NCBI RefSeq assembly: GCF_004923315.1
Contig: NZ_CP039649.1
Span: forward strand, 186,001 to 250,000
From: Azospirillum sp. TSA2s
GTDB lineage: Bacteria; Pseudomonadota; Alphaproteobacteria; Azospirillales; Azospirillaceae
Reading direction: 5' to 3'
DNA: 64,000 bases
The notes beneath the pieces are model-generated. The model was not told where the DNA came from, did no database searches, and was given only the letters and a program-made list of their open reading frames with translations. The translations under genes and the position numbers were made by a program. Below, piece by piece: positions 34,599-42,868 of this stretch. Every line of letters begins with the position of its first letter. Within the stretch, counting starts at the first letter, position 1.

Positions 34599-35189
34599 TC
34601 AGGCCCTCATAAGGCGGGATTCGGGGAGTAACATCAGCGCTTCGTAATCGGGATGCCCAGGGCCTTTCGCCAAAGTGGGATGCGCATCGCCATCCAAAGT
34701 GATTCGGATCGGGACGACCTCCTCGCCGTGGTAGATCACCGGGGTGCCACAGATTGCTGCTCCCCTGCGCTGCCAAAATTTCACTCCCTTTTCGCGAGTC
34801 ATTCCGCTCGCATAGGTGTAGCCTTTGCTTGCAATCAGCTTGAAAGCGAAATCGATCAGGCGCCGTAGGACCGGTAGGCTTCTATGGTCCTCGCGAATCG
34901 ACAAACGCTCGAAGCGAGCTTCATCCTTCAACCAGCGCAGGCGCAAAGTCCCCACTGGTTCATCCCCCTCGAAAACGAGGAGGTGGGTGCAGGAAAAATC
35001 ATTCTCATCATAATGTTCATCGAACCGGGCATTGGGCATTGTCAACCAAACCGTTGCGCGGATAACCATGCATCGCATGAGATCATCTGCGCCACGTGCG
35101 ATAACAACGCGGATTTCTTTGCTGTTGCGAAGGTGCGAGGACGCAAGCCCAAGCGCCTCCGTATCTGAAAAGAAGCTGCCGTCCGGCAT
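34599..35189 (-). CDS. GNAT-fold protein, possible acyltransferase
   Basis: In this 196-residue protein residues 25-150 have the GNAT strand pattern: EIRVVIARGADDLMRCMVIR, then HLLVFEGDEPVGTLRLRW, FERLSIREDHRSLPVLRRLI and GYTYASGMTREKGVKFWQRR. The usual acetyl-CoA loop (R/Q-x-x-G-x-G/A) is replaced by HRSLPVL, so the donor site is altered; N-acyl amino acid synthases of the LuxI/FeeM side are an alternative. The start at 35189 is preferred: CGGAG lies six bases before it, while the ATG at 35195 abuts that site. It is operonic with the RHH protein downstream and divergent from a LysR gene. Confidence 0.6.
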   Translation of the reverse strand: MPDGSFFSDTEALGLASSHLRNSKEIRVVIARGADDLMRCMVIRATVWLTMPNARFDEHYDENDFSCTHLLVFEGDEPVGTLRLRWLKDEARFERLSIREDHRSLPVLRRLIDFAFKLIASKGYTYASGMTREKGVKFWQRRGAAICGTPVIYHGEEVVPIRITLDGDAHPTLAKGPGHPDYEALMLLPESRLMRA

Positions 35190-35211
35190 CTGCATCTCCG
35201 TGGATTGTTGG

Positions 35212-35223
35212 ATACTGTAGTAT
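35212..35223. promoter_or_regulatory. palindrome between the GNAT and LysR genes
   Basis: ATACT-GT-AGTAT is a perfect inverted repeat 23 bp before the GNAT start, in the 127-bp divergent gap. Its place suggests an operator for the LysR or RHH protein. The size is small and chance cannot be excluded. Confidence 0.35.
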
Positions 35224-35316
35224 GACGTCTGGACATACCGTGGTACCCTCGCCGGTAGCGGCACCGTGCTGCAGGGATGCAGCACCAAGACCTATCTTGA
35301 TAATGGGGAGGAACCG

Positions 35317-36222
35317 ATGGCGACGGACTTGACCACGCTGCGCATGCTGCTGGCCTTGTCCGAAGGTGGATCGACGTACAACGCCGCTGCGGCTCTCGGC
35401 GTCGATGCCGCAACCGTCAGCAGGCGGATGGCGGTATTGGAGCGCAAGGCCGGCGTCCCGCTCTTTGTGAAGCGACCGACGGGTACGGTCTTCACCGACG
35501 CAGGCCTACAACTCCTCGACGCCGCAGACGCCGCAGTCGTTGCCGTAACCAATTTCGACCTGCTGCTGGAGACCATCGCCAACAGACATGCGAAGCCGGT
35601 CACGATTTCGGCGCCGGAGGGGATCGGGTCGTATCTGCTGACGCCGCAACTCGCCGGCTTCGCCGATACGCCGACGCCAATCCGTTTTCCGCAGGACGCT
35701 CTGCCGCAGGTCAGCATCCTGCCTATGGAGTCACGCGCGGACATAGAGATCATCCTCGTCCACCCCGGCTGCGACATCCACCGGCAGGGCGAGTACAAGG
35801 CGCGAAAGCTGGGCGTGATGCGGTTCCTGCCCGTGGTGGCGAAAAGCTACCTCGCCAAGAACGATGCCCCGACCAACTTCAGGGAATTGGGGAAGGCCCC
35901 GCTCCTCAACCACTTGATCTACTCGAACCACCCATCCTTCGCGCGGTGGGCGGACATCGCGCACGGCAGCGCGAACGGACCGCTGGTCAATGTCAGCACC
36001 AGTTCCGCCCTCCATCGTGCGGTTCTCACCGGTCGCGGCATCGCGCTGCTGCCCGACTTCTCTGAGGAGATCGACGATCTGGTCGCGGTTCTGCCGATCG
36101 GCGAGCGCATCGGCATAGAGCTGTGGGCAGTTGCCACACCCGAATCCCTGAAGCTCCCGACCGTCAAGCGCGCCTGGGACGTGATCGGGACGGCCTTCGT
36201 CAACTCGCCCTGGTTCAACTGA
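35317..36222 (+). CDS. LysR-family transcriptional regulator
   Basis: This 301-residue regulator has a winged helix at residues 1-62 (LTTLRMLLALSEGGSTYNAA, AALGVDAATVSRRMAVLERK, GVPLFVKRPTGTVFTDAG) and an effector domain from about 90 to 295. The start at 35317 follows GGGGAGG. It is divergent from the GNAT/RHH pair, so it may control that pair. Its composition is closer to the host than that of the gene at 33659. The effector is unknown. Confidence 0.85.
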   Translation: MATDLTTLRMLLALSEGGSTYNAAAALGVDAATVSRRMAVLERKAGVPLFVKRPTGTVFTDAGLQLLDAADAAVVAVTNFDLLLETIANRHAKPVTISAPEGIGSYLLTPQLAGFADTPTPIRFPQDALPQVSILPMESRADIEIILVHPGCDIHRQGEYKARKLGVMRFLPVVAKSYLAKNDAPTNFRELGKAPLLNHLIYSNHPSFARWADIAHGSANGPLVNVSTSSALHRAVLTGRGIALLPDFSEEIDDLVAVLPIGERIGIELWAVATPESLKLPTVKRAWDVIGTAFVNSPWFN

Positions 36223-36235
36223 AAATTCACCCCCC

Positions 36236-37054
36236 TCACTGGTCCTGCCGCACCTGCGCGTGGTTGATCAGCGCCACCATCCCGACGCCGCCCAGCACGT
36301 TGCCGATCAGCGACGGCAGCAGGAAGCCGAAGGCGTAGCGGTCCCAGCCGATCTCGCCGGACATGGCGGCGAAGGACACCTCGACCGAGCCGGCGATGAC
36401 GTGGGCGAACTTGCCCAGCGCGATCAGCCAGGTCAGGGCGACGATGATGAAAAAGCGAGCCTGCCCGACCGACGGCGTGATCCAGACCAGCAGCGCGATC
36501 AGCCAGCCGGCCAGCACCCCGTGCAGCAGCGTCGTCGTGAATCCGGATCGCGCCGCGGTCGTGCCCAACTCGACGAAGGCGGCGCGCAGTTGCGGGGAAA
36601 AGGCATCCGTTCCGATGGCGAACGTGGAGAACAGCAGCGTGCCGACGATGTTCGCGGCAAAGACCAGCGCCCACAGCCGCACCACCTTCATCAGGGTATC
36701 GGTCGACCAGCGATGCAGCAGCGGCAGGATCACCGTCAGCGTGTTCTCGGTGAACAGCTGCTGTCGCCCCAGAATGACGATCAGGAAGCCGAAGCAATAG
36801 CCGAAGCTGGCGATCAGCGGCCGCCACGGCTCGTCCGGCAGATGAGTCATCATCAATGCCTCGCCCACCATCGAGAAGCCCATCGACAGCCCGGCCGCCA
36901 GTCCCGACCACAGCAGGGAGGAGGTCGGGCGCTTCAGCTCCTCCTGCCCCTCCAGGCGGATGGCCTCGTGCAGGATCAGCGCCGGCGGGTTGGAGCGTTC
37001 CTTGACCTCGTCCCGCTCATCCTGGTTCAGGCGGGTATCGCTGGCGTCGGGCAC
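36236..37054 (-). CDS. formate/nitrite transporter family channel (YfdC-like)
   Basis: This 272-residue member of the FocA/NirC fold has six membrane segments: SLLWSGLAAGLSMGFSMVGE, SFGYCFGFLIVILGRQQLFT with the QLFTE block, and GKFAHVIAGSVEVSFAAMSG. The N-terminal cytoplasmic region is charged (NQDERDEVKERSNPP), as in E. coli YfdC. The substrate is not certain within this family. GTG 37054 is preferred as the start because GGAGG lies 8 bases upstream; longer frames (ATG 37129, 37219) lack any site. Confidence 0.8.
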   Translation of the reverse strand: MPDASDTRLNQDERDEVKERSNPPALILHEAIRLEGQEELKRPTSSLLWSGLAAGLSMGFSMVGEALMMTHLPDEPWRPLIASFGYCFGFLIVILGRQQLFTENTLTVILPLLHRWSTDTLMKVVRLWALVFAANIVGTLLFSTFAIGTDAFSPQLRAAFVELGTTAARSGFTTTLLHGVLAGWLIALLVWITPSVGQARFFIIVALTWLIALGKFAHVIAGSVEVSFAAMSGEIGWDRYAFGFLLPSLIGNVLGGVGMVALINHAQVRQDQ

Positions 37055-37190
37055 GGGCGGAACCTCCGATAAAGGGCTGACGAAAAGAGAAAAGGGAACG
37101 TCCCGCAGGGCGTTCCCTTCGATATCCATTACGCGTTTGGGCGGGAGAGGGGCGGGGCGGGCAATCGCATGCCGGGCAGTCGTATGCCGG

Positions 37191-37526
37191 TCAATGGCGT
37201 GCCGCCTTGTGGTCGCCATGCTCGCGCTTTTCCGCGGTATCGCGGCCGATCAGCTTGTTGAAGTTGGAGTCCTCCTCGTAGAGCAGCGCGAGCTTGGAGT
37301 CCTCGAACTGCTGGAAGAACTCGTTCCAGTCGATTTCCTCCAGCTCGCCATGGTCGGACTGGCGGGCCTTGGGGAACATCAGGCGCAGCAGGCCGACGCC
37401 GGTCTTGCGGCTTTTCTTGCCGCTTCCATGCGCCTCGTCATGGGTGCTGCGGACGACGGCCGGCTTGCCGCCGTGGCTTTCGGCCCAGCGGCGGATCTCG
37501 TCGTGGTCGGTGGTGGTCTTGGCCAT
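37191..37526 (-). CDS. conserved small protein of unknown function
   Basis: This 111-residue soluble protein begins MAKTTTDHDEIRRWAESHGG, KPAVVRSTH. A hydrophobic-acidic block follows, LRLMFPKARQSDHGELEEI and DWNEFFQQFEDSKLALLYEE, ending FNKLIGRDTAEK. Homologues with the HDEIRRWAE..GGKPA opening are widespread in alphaproteobacteria and are sometimes mislabelled as glucan-branching enzyme. No catalytic motif is visible; a role is not proposed. It stands between the FNT-type channel and a cyclic-di-GMP protein, with its own start after a normal gap. Confidence 0.7.
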   Translation of the reverse strand: MAKTTTDHDEIRRWAESHGGKPAVVRSTHDEAHGSGKKSRKTGVGLLRLMFPKARQSDHGELEEIDWNEFFQQFEDSKLALLYEEDSNFNKLIGRDTAEKREHGDHKAARH

Positions 37527-37637
37527 GTGGTCCTCCGGATCGGTGTCCTGGCGGGGCGGTGTCCTGGCAGGATGCGTTCCCGTACCAGAACAGCCGTCAC
37601 CGGAAGGCGTTGCGGTCCGCCCGGATTCCTGGATGGT

Positions 37638-40600
37638 TCAGCCCTCGTCCTGCAGCCGCGCGATCAGCGCCGGCACCTCCGCCGCCGGGACCGGGCGGGA
37701 GAACAGATAGCCCTGCGCCTCGTGGCAGCCCAGCCGGCGGACGGCGTCGAGCTGGGTTTGCTCCTCCACCCCCTCGGCGGTGATGACGATGCCCAGGTTG
37801 CGGCCCATCCCGGCCACCGCCTGGACCACGGCGGTGGAGCCGTCGCAGCGCGGCAGGTTGGCGACGAAGCTGCGGTCGATCTTCACCTTGTCGAAGCGGA
37901 AGCGGCAGAGATAGCCCAGCGCCGAATAGCCGGTGCCGAAATCATCCATGACGATCCGCGCGCCGAGAGCCCGCAGCTCGCGCAGGGTGCCGAGATTGGC
38001 GTCGTCGTCCTGCAGCAGGACGGACTCGGTGATCTCCAGCTCCAGCCGCTCCGGCGCCAGCCCGGTGTCGGCCAGCGCCTGGCGCACCGACTCCACCAGC
38101 TCCTTGTCGCGGAACTGGACGGAGGACACGTTGACGCTGATCCCGATGCCGTCGGGCCAGCGCGTCGCCTCGCGGCAGGCTTCGCGCAGGGCCCACTCGC
38201 CGATCGGGCCGATCAGGCCGGTTTCCTCCGCGACGGGGATGAAGTCGGCCGGGCGGATCAGGCCGCGGCCGGGGCGGCGCCAGCGGATCAGCGCCTCGAA
38301 CCCGCGGATGCGGGACTCGCCGGTGCAGACCAGCGGCTGGTAATGCAGCTCGAACTCGCCCTGCCGCAGCGCCTCGTGCAGTCCCAGCTTCAGGTCGTGG
38401 AAGGATTTCAGCCGCTCCGCCATCTCGGGCGCGAAGAAGCGGTGGGTGTTGCGGCCGTCGGCCTTGGCGCGGTAGAGCGCGATGTCGGCCGCCTTCAGCA
38501 GCGCGTCGGCCTCGACGCCGTCGCGCCGGGACAGGGCGATGCCGATGCTGGTTCCGGTCCGGACCTGGGCGCCGTCGATCTCGATCGGCTCGGCCAGCGC
38601 CGAGATGATGCAGCGGGCGAGATCCTCCGCCTCCGCCGGTCCCCACAGGTTGGGCTGCAGGACGGCGAACTCGTCGCCGCCGAAGCGGGAAACCAGGTCG
38701 GCGGCGCCGATGCAGCCGCGCAGACGGCCGGCCACCTGCCGCAGCAGCGCGTCGCCGGCATGGTGGCCCAGCGTGTCGTTGACGGCCTTGAACTGGTCGA
38801 GGTCGATGTAATGGACCGCCATCACGCCCTCGTCGGGCGCCTCGCGCAGCGCCTCTTCCAGCCGCTCCTGGAAATAGAGCCGGTTGGACAGGCCGGTCAG
38901 CGAATCCAGCCGGGCGAGTTGGGCGATCTTCTCCTGGGCGGCGCGCCGCTCCTCCTCCACCCGCCGGCGTTCGGTGACGTTGCGGAAGAAGACGGACAGT
39001 CCCTGCGCGGTCGGGAAGGCGTGGATTTCCGTCCATTGGCCGAGAGCCGTGACGAATTCCTCGAAGACGACCGGCGTCTGGTCGGCCATCGCCTTGCGGA
39101 ACAGGCTGCTGCTTTCGGTCTGCTGCGGGAAGGCGTCGAAGAAGGCGTCGCCCAGCCGGATGCCGCGGCCCTCATGAATGGCGGCGGCGGCCGGGTTGCG
39201 GTAGGTGATGCGCCAGTCGCGGTCAATGAACACCACGGCGTCGGTGGTGCTTTCCAGCACGCCGGACAACAGCGCGGTGGTCTCCTCCAGCGCCTGCCGG
39301 GCCATCTGGATGTCGGTGACGTCGCGGGAAATGGCGAGCAGCCGCTGTGGCCGTCCGTCGGCGCCGGGAAGGGGGCAGACCAGATTGTCCCACCATTTCG
39401 GCGTGCCCTTGGCCGTCGGACAGAAGCCGAGGAAACGCCCGGTGCCGCCCCGCTTCGCGATGTCGATCGACGCGCGCAGCTGCGGCCGGCGCTCCTCCGG
39501 CCAGTTGGCCTCCCAGGGCTGGTTCTTCAGGCACTCGAAGCTGTCCAGCTCCATCAGGCGGACGCCGGGAATGTTCATGAAGGTCAGCCGCCCCTCCATG
39601 TCCAGCACCTTCACGCATTCCGGGCTGTTGTCCAGGATCTGGCGGGCGAAGGATTCGCTTTCACGCAGCGCCGCCTCGGTCATCTTGCGTTCGTGGATGT
39701 CCTCGGTCGAACCGTACCAGCGGACGACCCGGCCGGTGGCGTCGCGGCGTGCGGTGGCGCGCGCGCGGAACCAGCGGTAGCTGCCGTCGGCCATGCGGAT
39801 GCGCTTTTCGTTGTCGATGCGAACGCCGCTGGCGATGGCGTCGGCCCAATTCTGCCGGGCGCCGTTCAGGTCGTCGGGATGGACGGCGCGCATCCATCCA
39901 TGCCCCAGCGTCTCCTCGTGGCTCAGCCCGACCAGGGCGCGCCAGCGCGATGAGACCTCCAGCAGCCGGCCGTCGGCATCGAGGGTGAAGGGGAATTGCG
40001 GGTTCAGCTCGACCGAATGGCGGTAATGGTCCTCGCTCTCGCGCAGGGCGTCTTCGGCAAGGCGGCGTTCGTGGATGTCCTCGTCGGTGCCGTGCCACTG
40101 GACGATGCGTCCCTCCGCGTCGCGCTGGGCGGCGGCGCGGCGACGGAACCAGCGATACTCGCTGTCCGGTACTCCGTCCCCGGCAACGCGCAGGCGCAGG
40201 TCGATCTCCAGCGCGGCACCGCCGGTCAGGCTGCAGGTCCAGGCGGCCTCGAAGGGCGCGCGGTCGTCGGGGTGGAGCGCCGCGATCCAGCCCTGCGGCG
40301 TCGCGACGTCGGCCGCGCCGAGACCGGTGCGCTCGCGCCAGCGCCGGGTCGTGCGCGGTGTGCCGTCCGGGGCGCCGTACCATGGATACAGGTCGCTCAG
40401 TTCCAGCGTCTGGCGGCGCAGCTCCTTGAAGTGGCGCAGCTCGGCCTCGCACCGCCGCAGCGCGGTCCGGTCCTCCACGATGCAGAGCAGGGCGGCGCCA
40501 TCCCCATTTCCATCGCTGTGAGGATGCAGGCTGGCGACCAGCGCCCGCTCCGCACCGGTGAGGGGACCGGTCAGGGCGATGTCCTCCACCACCGTGCCGG

Positions 40601-40847
40601 CCAGGGCGAGCGATGCGGCGGCGAGCAGCGCGTCCTCCGCCTCCGGCCAGACATCGATGAAGGGCAGTCCCGTCGCGGCGGTCGCGGGAAGTCCCGCCAG
40701 CGCCCCCATGCGCCGGTTCATCCGCAGGCAGCGGAGCTGGCGGTCGAGGAACGCAATCCCCACCGGGATCGCGTCGTAGATCGCGTTGATCCGCGCGGGC
40801 TTGCGGTCCGGGAGCAAGTCGAACTCGGCGCTCAGGGTTTGGTGCAT
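37638..40847 (-). CDS. multi-PAS GGDEF-EAL cyclic-di-GMP enzyme
   Basis: This 1069-residue soluble sensor begins with about five PAS modules at residues 15-640 (PVGIAFLDRQLRCLRMNRRM; RWFRRRAAAQRDAEGRIVQW; RWFRARATARRDATGRVVRW; SPECVKVLDMEGRLTFMNIP; AVVFIDRDWRITYRNPAAAA). A coiled helix leads to the GGDEF domain (about 650-815, SRFGGDEFAVLQ intact) and the EAL domain (about 825-1065, RIRGFEALIRWRRP intact, later ITESVLL, DDFGTGYS). Both catalytic motifs look functional, so it may make and break cyclic-di-GMP. No membrane segment is present, so the signal is cytoplasmic. Confidence 0.93.
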   Translation of the reverse strand: MHQTLSAEFDLLPDRKPARINAIYDAIPVGIAFLDRQLRCLRMNRRMGALAGLPATAATGLPFIDVWPEAEDALLAAASLALAGTVVEDIALTGPLTGAERALVASLHPHSDGNGDGAALLCIVEDRTALRRCEAELRHFKELRRQTLELSDLYPWYGAPDGTPRTTRRWRERTGLGAADVATPQGWIAALHPDDRAPFEAAWTCSLTGGAALEIDLRLRVAGDGVPDSEYRWFRRRAAAQRDAEGRIVQWHGTDEDIHERRLAEDALRESEDHYRHSVELNPQFPFTLDADGRLLEVSSRWRALVGLSHEETLGHGWMRAVHPDDLNGARQNWADAIASGVRIDNEKRIRMADGSYRWFRARATARRDATGRVVRWYGSTEDIHERKMTEAALRESESFARQILDNSPECVKVLDMEGRLTFMNIPGVRLMELDSFECLKNQPWEANWPEERRPQLRASIDIAKRGGTGRFLGFCPTAKGTPKWWDNLVCPLPGADGRPQRLLAISRDVTDIQMARQALEETTALLSGVLESTTDAVVFIDRDWRITYRNPAAAAIHEGRGIRLGDAFFDAFPQQTESSSLFRKAMADQTPVVFEEFVTALGQWTEIHAFPTAQGLSVFFRNVTERRRVEEERRAAQEKIAQLARLDSLTGLSNRLYFQERLEEALREAPDEGVMAVHYIDLDQFKAVNDTLGHHAGDALLRQVAGRLRGCIGAADLVSRFGGDEFAVLQPNLWGPAEAEDLARCIISALAEPIEIDGAQVRTGTSIGIALSRRDGVEADALLKAADIALYRAKADGRNTHRFFAPEMAERLKSFHDLKLGLHEALRQGEFELHYQPLVCTGESRIRGFEALIRWRRPGRGLIRPADFIPVAEETGLIGPIGEWALREACREATRWPDGIGISVNVSSVQFRDKELVESVRQALADTGLAPERLELEITESVLLQDDDANLGTLRELRALGARIVMDDFGTGYSALGYLCRFRFDKVKIDRSFVANLPRCDGSTAVVQAVAGMGRNLGIVITAEGVEEQTQLDAVRRLGCHEAQGYLFSRPVPAAEVPALIARLQDEG

Positions 40848-41046
40848 TGTCCCGGATCGATAAGGATGGCGATGTCCGGCGTGAAGAGGGCCGGATCACA
40901 CGCTTATTCCTGTATCGCCGAAGAAAAAGTTAATGGCGGATGGCGGTTCTTGCCAATTCAGTCGCGGTAATTGTGAAGCGTTTCCAGAACATCGACGGCC
41001 GGGATCGGCTGTGTTCAAGGGACTCCATAGGGGAAAACCCCGATAC

Positions 41047-42537
41047 TCACTCGGCGGCGTCCGGCTGTGATAAAAGCTGCGGTGCGGCCCCCTCGTCGAC
41101 GAAGCGGCTGCGGATTTCCAGCATGGCGTCGAGCCGGCCGAGGAAGACCGTCACCAGGTCCGGGTCGAAATGGCGGCCGGCCTGCTCGCGCATGTGGGCG
41201 ACGACGGCCTCCAGCGGCCAGGGTTCCTTGTAGGGGCGCGCGGACAGCAGGGCGTCGAACACGTCGGCGATCGCGACGATGCGGCCGGACAGCGGGATGT
41301 CGGTGCCGCGCAGGCCGGCGGGATAGCCGGTGCCGTCCCATTTCTCGTGGTGGGTCCCGGCGATCTCGGCGGCGAGGTCGAGCAGGGGCAGCCCGCTGCC
41401 GCCCAACAACCGCTGGCCGATGACCGCATGCTGGCGCATGGTCACCCACTCCTGGGCGTCGAGCCGCCCGGCCTTCAACAGCACATGATCGGGGATGCCG
41501 ATCTTGCCGATGTCGTGCAGCGGCGCCGCCTCCAGCAGCTGTGCGGCGAACCCCGGCGCGCAGCCGGCCGACAGCGCCAGATGATGCGCGATCTGCGCCA
41601 TGCGCGCCACATGCTGGCCGGTCTCGTTGTCGCGGAACTCCCCGGCGCTGCACAGGCGGCGGATGATCTCGCGCTGGGTCGCCTCCAGCTGCAGGCGGGC
41701 GGCCTGCAACTCCATGTTGGCAATGCGCAGGGCGGCGGCCTCGCGTGCGGCGGCGGCGGAGATCCGGCGGTCGGCGGCGGTGGAGACCAGCGCCAGCAGC
41801 AGCAGGCCGAAGCTGCCGATCGCCACCGCTGCGGCCAGAGGTCCGCTCGACACCCCATCCGCCAGCGCCCCCACCGCCAACGGGCCATCCGCCGGCATCA
41901 ACATCGGGTCGACCTGCACCACCAGGGCGGCCATGCCGGTGTAATGCATGCCGCAGACGGCGACCGCCATCACCAGGGCGGCCAGCACGCGGTCGCGCAG
42001 ACGGTGGTGGATGCGGGTGGACAGCCACAGCCCCGCGGTCGCCGCCGCCATGGCGATGGCGACCGACAGGCTCCACAGACCGGGTTGGTAGGCGATCCGG
42101 GCCGGCAGCACCATCGCCGCCATGCCGAGATAATGCATCGCCGCCACCCCCAGCCCGACGATGCTGCCGGCCGCCGCGATCGCGGCCGGCGACCTGCGGC
42201 CCTGGATGATGCGGAAGCCGATGGCGACGAAGGAGACCGACGTCACCAGCGACAGCAGGGTCTTCATCGGGTCGTAGGCGACGGGCGTGTCGATGGTCAG
42301 CGCCAGCATGGCGATGAAGTGCATCGCCCAGATGCCGCCGCCCAGCGCCGCCGCGGCGCAGCCCTGCCACATGATGCGGGCGACCCCGGCGGTCCGGTGC
42401 ATCCGTTCCGCCATGTCGAGCGCGGAGTAGGAGGCGAAGGCGGCGACGGCATAGGACAGCGCCACCAGCCAACGGTCATGGGAGAACGGCAGGCCGGACG
42501 CCGACGTGAAACAAAGCCCGGCCAGTTCGATCGACAT
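41047..42537 (-). CDS. MHYT-domain HD-GYP cyclic-di-GMP phosphodiesterase
   Basis: In this 496-residue protein residues 1-245 form the seven-helix MHYT sensor with three motif copies (AMHFIAM, AMHYLGM, GMHYTGM); MHYT has been proposed to sense oxygen, CO or NO through bound metal. After a coiled linker the HD-GYP domain runs about 300-470: GEFRDNETGQHVARMAQIAH, LHDIGKIGIPDHVL, and HHEKWDGTGYPAGL, all key residues present. It degrades cyclic-di-GMP and so favours motility. The ATG at 42537 has CAGGAGAGC upstream. A FixK/FNR-type box lies about 150 bp before it. Confidence 0.92.
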   Translation of the reverse strand: MSIELAGLCFTSASGLPFSHDRWLVALSYAVAAFASYSALDMAERMHRTAGVARIMWQGCAAAALGGGIWAMHFIAMLALTIDTPVAYDPMKTLLSLVTSVSFVAIGFRIIQGRRSPAAIAAAGSIVGLGVAAMHYLGMAAMVLPARIAYQPGLWSLSVAIAMAAATAGLWLSTRIHHRLRDRVLAALVMAVAVCGMHYTGMAALVVQVDPMLMPADGPLAVGALADGVSSGPLAAAVAIGSFGLLLLALVSTAADRRISAAAAREAAALRIANMELQAARLQLEATQREIIRRLCSAGEFRDNETGQHVARMAQIAHHLALSAGCAPGFAAQLLEAAPLHDIGKIGIPDHVLLKAGRLDAQEWVTMRQHAVIGQRLLGGSGLPLLDLAAEIAGTHHEKWDGTGYPAGLRGTDIPLSGRIVAIADVFDALLSARPYKEPWPLEAVVAHMREQAGRHFDPDLVTVFLGRLDAMLEIRSRFVDEGAAPQLLSQPDAAE

Positions 42538-42662
42538 CCAACAGCTCTCCTGCAACACCCGACCGCCGGTCTTCCTGATTGCCCGCTCCACCGGACGGGT
42601 TCAAGAAGGGGGAAACCCCGACTGCGGTGGTCGGGCACCGGCTGGCGCCCGGCAACGTCCGG

Positions 42663-42701
42663 TAGTTAGCTAAAAAGCTATCTTTATTTGATCGATGTCA
42701 A
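42663..42701 (-). promoter_or_regulatory. FixK/FNR-type box and promoter before the MHYT-HD-GYP gene
   Basis: TTGATCGATGTCAA at 42688-42701 fits TTGAY-N4-RTCAA exactly. On the minus strand a -10-like TAACTA (42668 to 42663) follows, which would put the box near -40, where FNR/FixK activates. The rest of the 331-bp gap (42538-42868) also holds a small hairpin (TAGCT-AAAA-AGCTA, 42667-42680) and a 10-bp inverted repeat (GTTCGGATCG at 42770 with CGATCCGAAC at 42805) that may end pyk transcripts. Confidence 0.55.
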
Positions 42702-42868
42702 GGCTACAGAAGTCGATAGGCCGCAAGGCCGAGCAATCATATGTTTGGTACTTTGCCAGGCCGCCCTTTGTTCGGATCGGAAGCTTGGCGGCCTGCGAAA
42801 GGTGCGATCCGAACCGGGGGCAGGGCGGCCGGAAAGCCGCACCGCTCCGGTTGGATTTGGCTCCCGAC

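Noticed and set aside
34599..35189. A LuxI-type autoinducer synthase.
   Set aside because: Some strands resemble that fold, but the invariant LuxI residues are not evident and no LuxR regulator is adjacent; kept as a GNAT-fold protein with an open function.
33430..36222. A phage or integrative element with integrase at tRNA-Arg.
   Set aside because: No integrase, transposase or phage structural gene is seen, and the duplicated tRNA part is the anticodon arm rather than the usual 3' end.
37191..37526. Annotation as 1,4-alpha-glucan branching enzyme.
   Set aside because: The protein has only 111 residues and no glycoside hydrolase motif; that name is a propagated error for this small family.
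36960..39953. A very long open frame antisense to the PAS-GGDEF-EAL gene.
   Set aside because: It is a shadow of high-GC codon bias. The protein is low complexity in Arg, Gly and Ala with no family motif, and the opposite strand encodes a clear enzyme.
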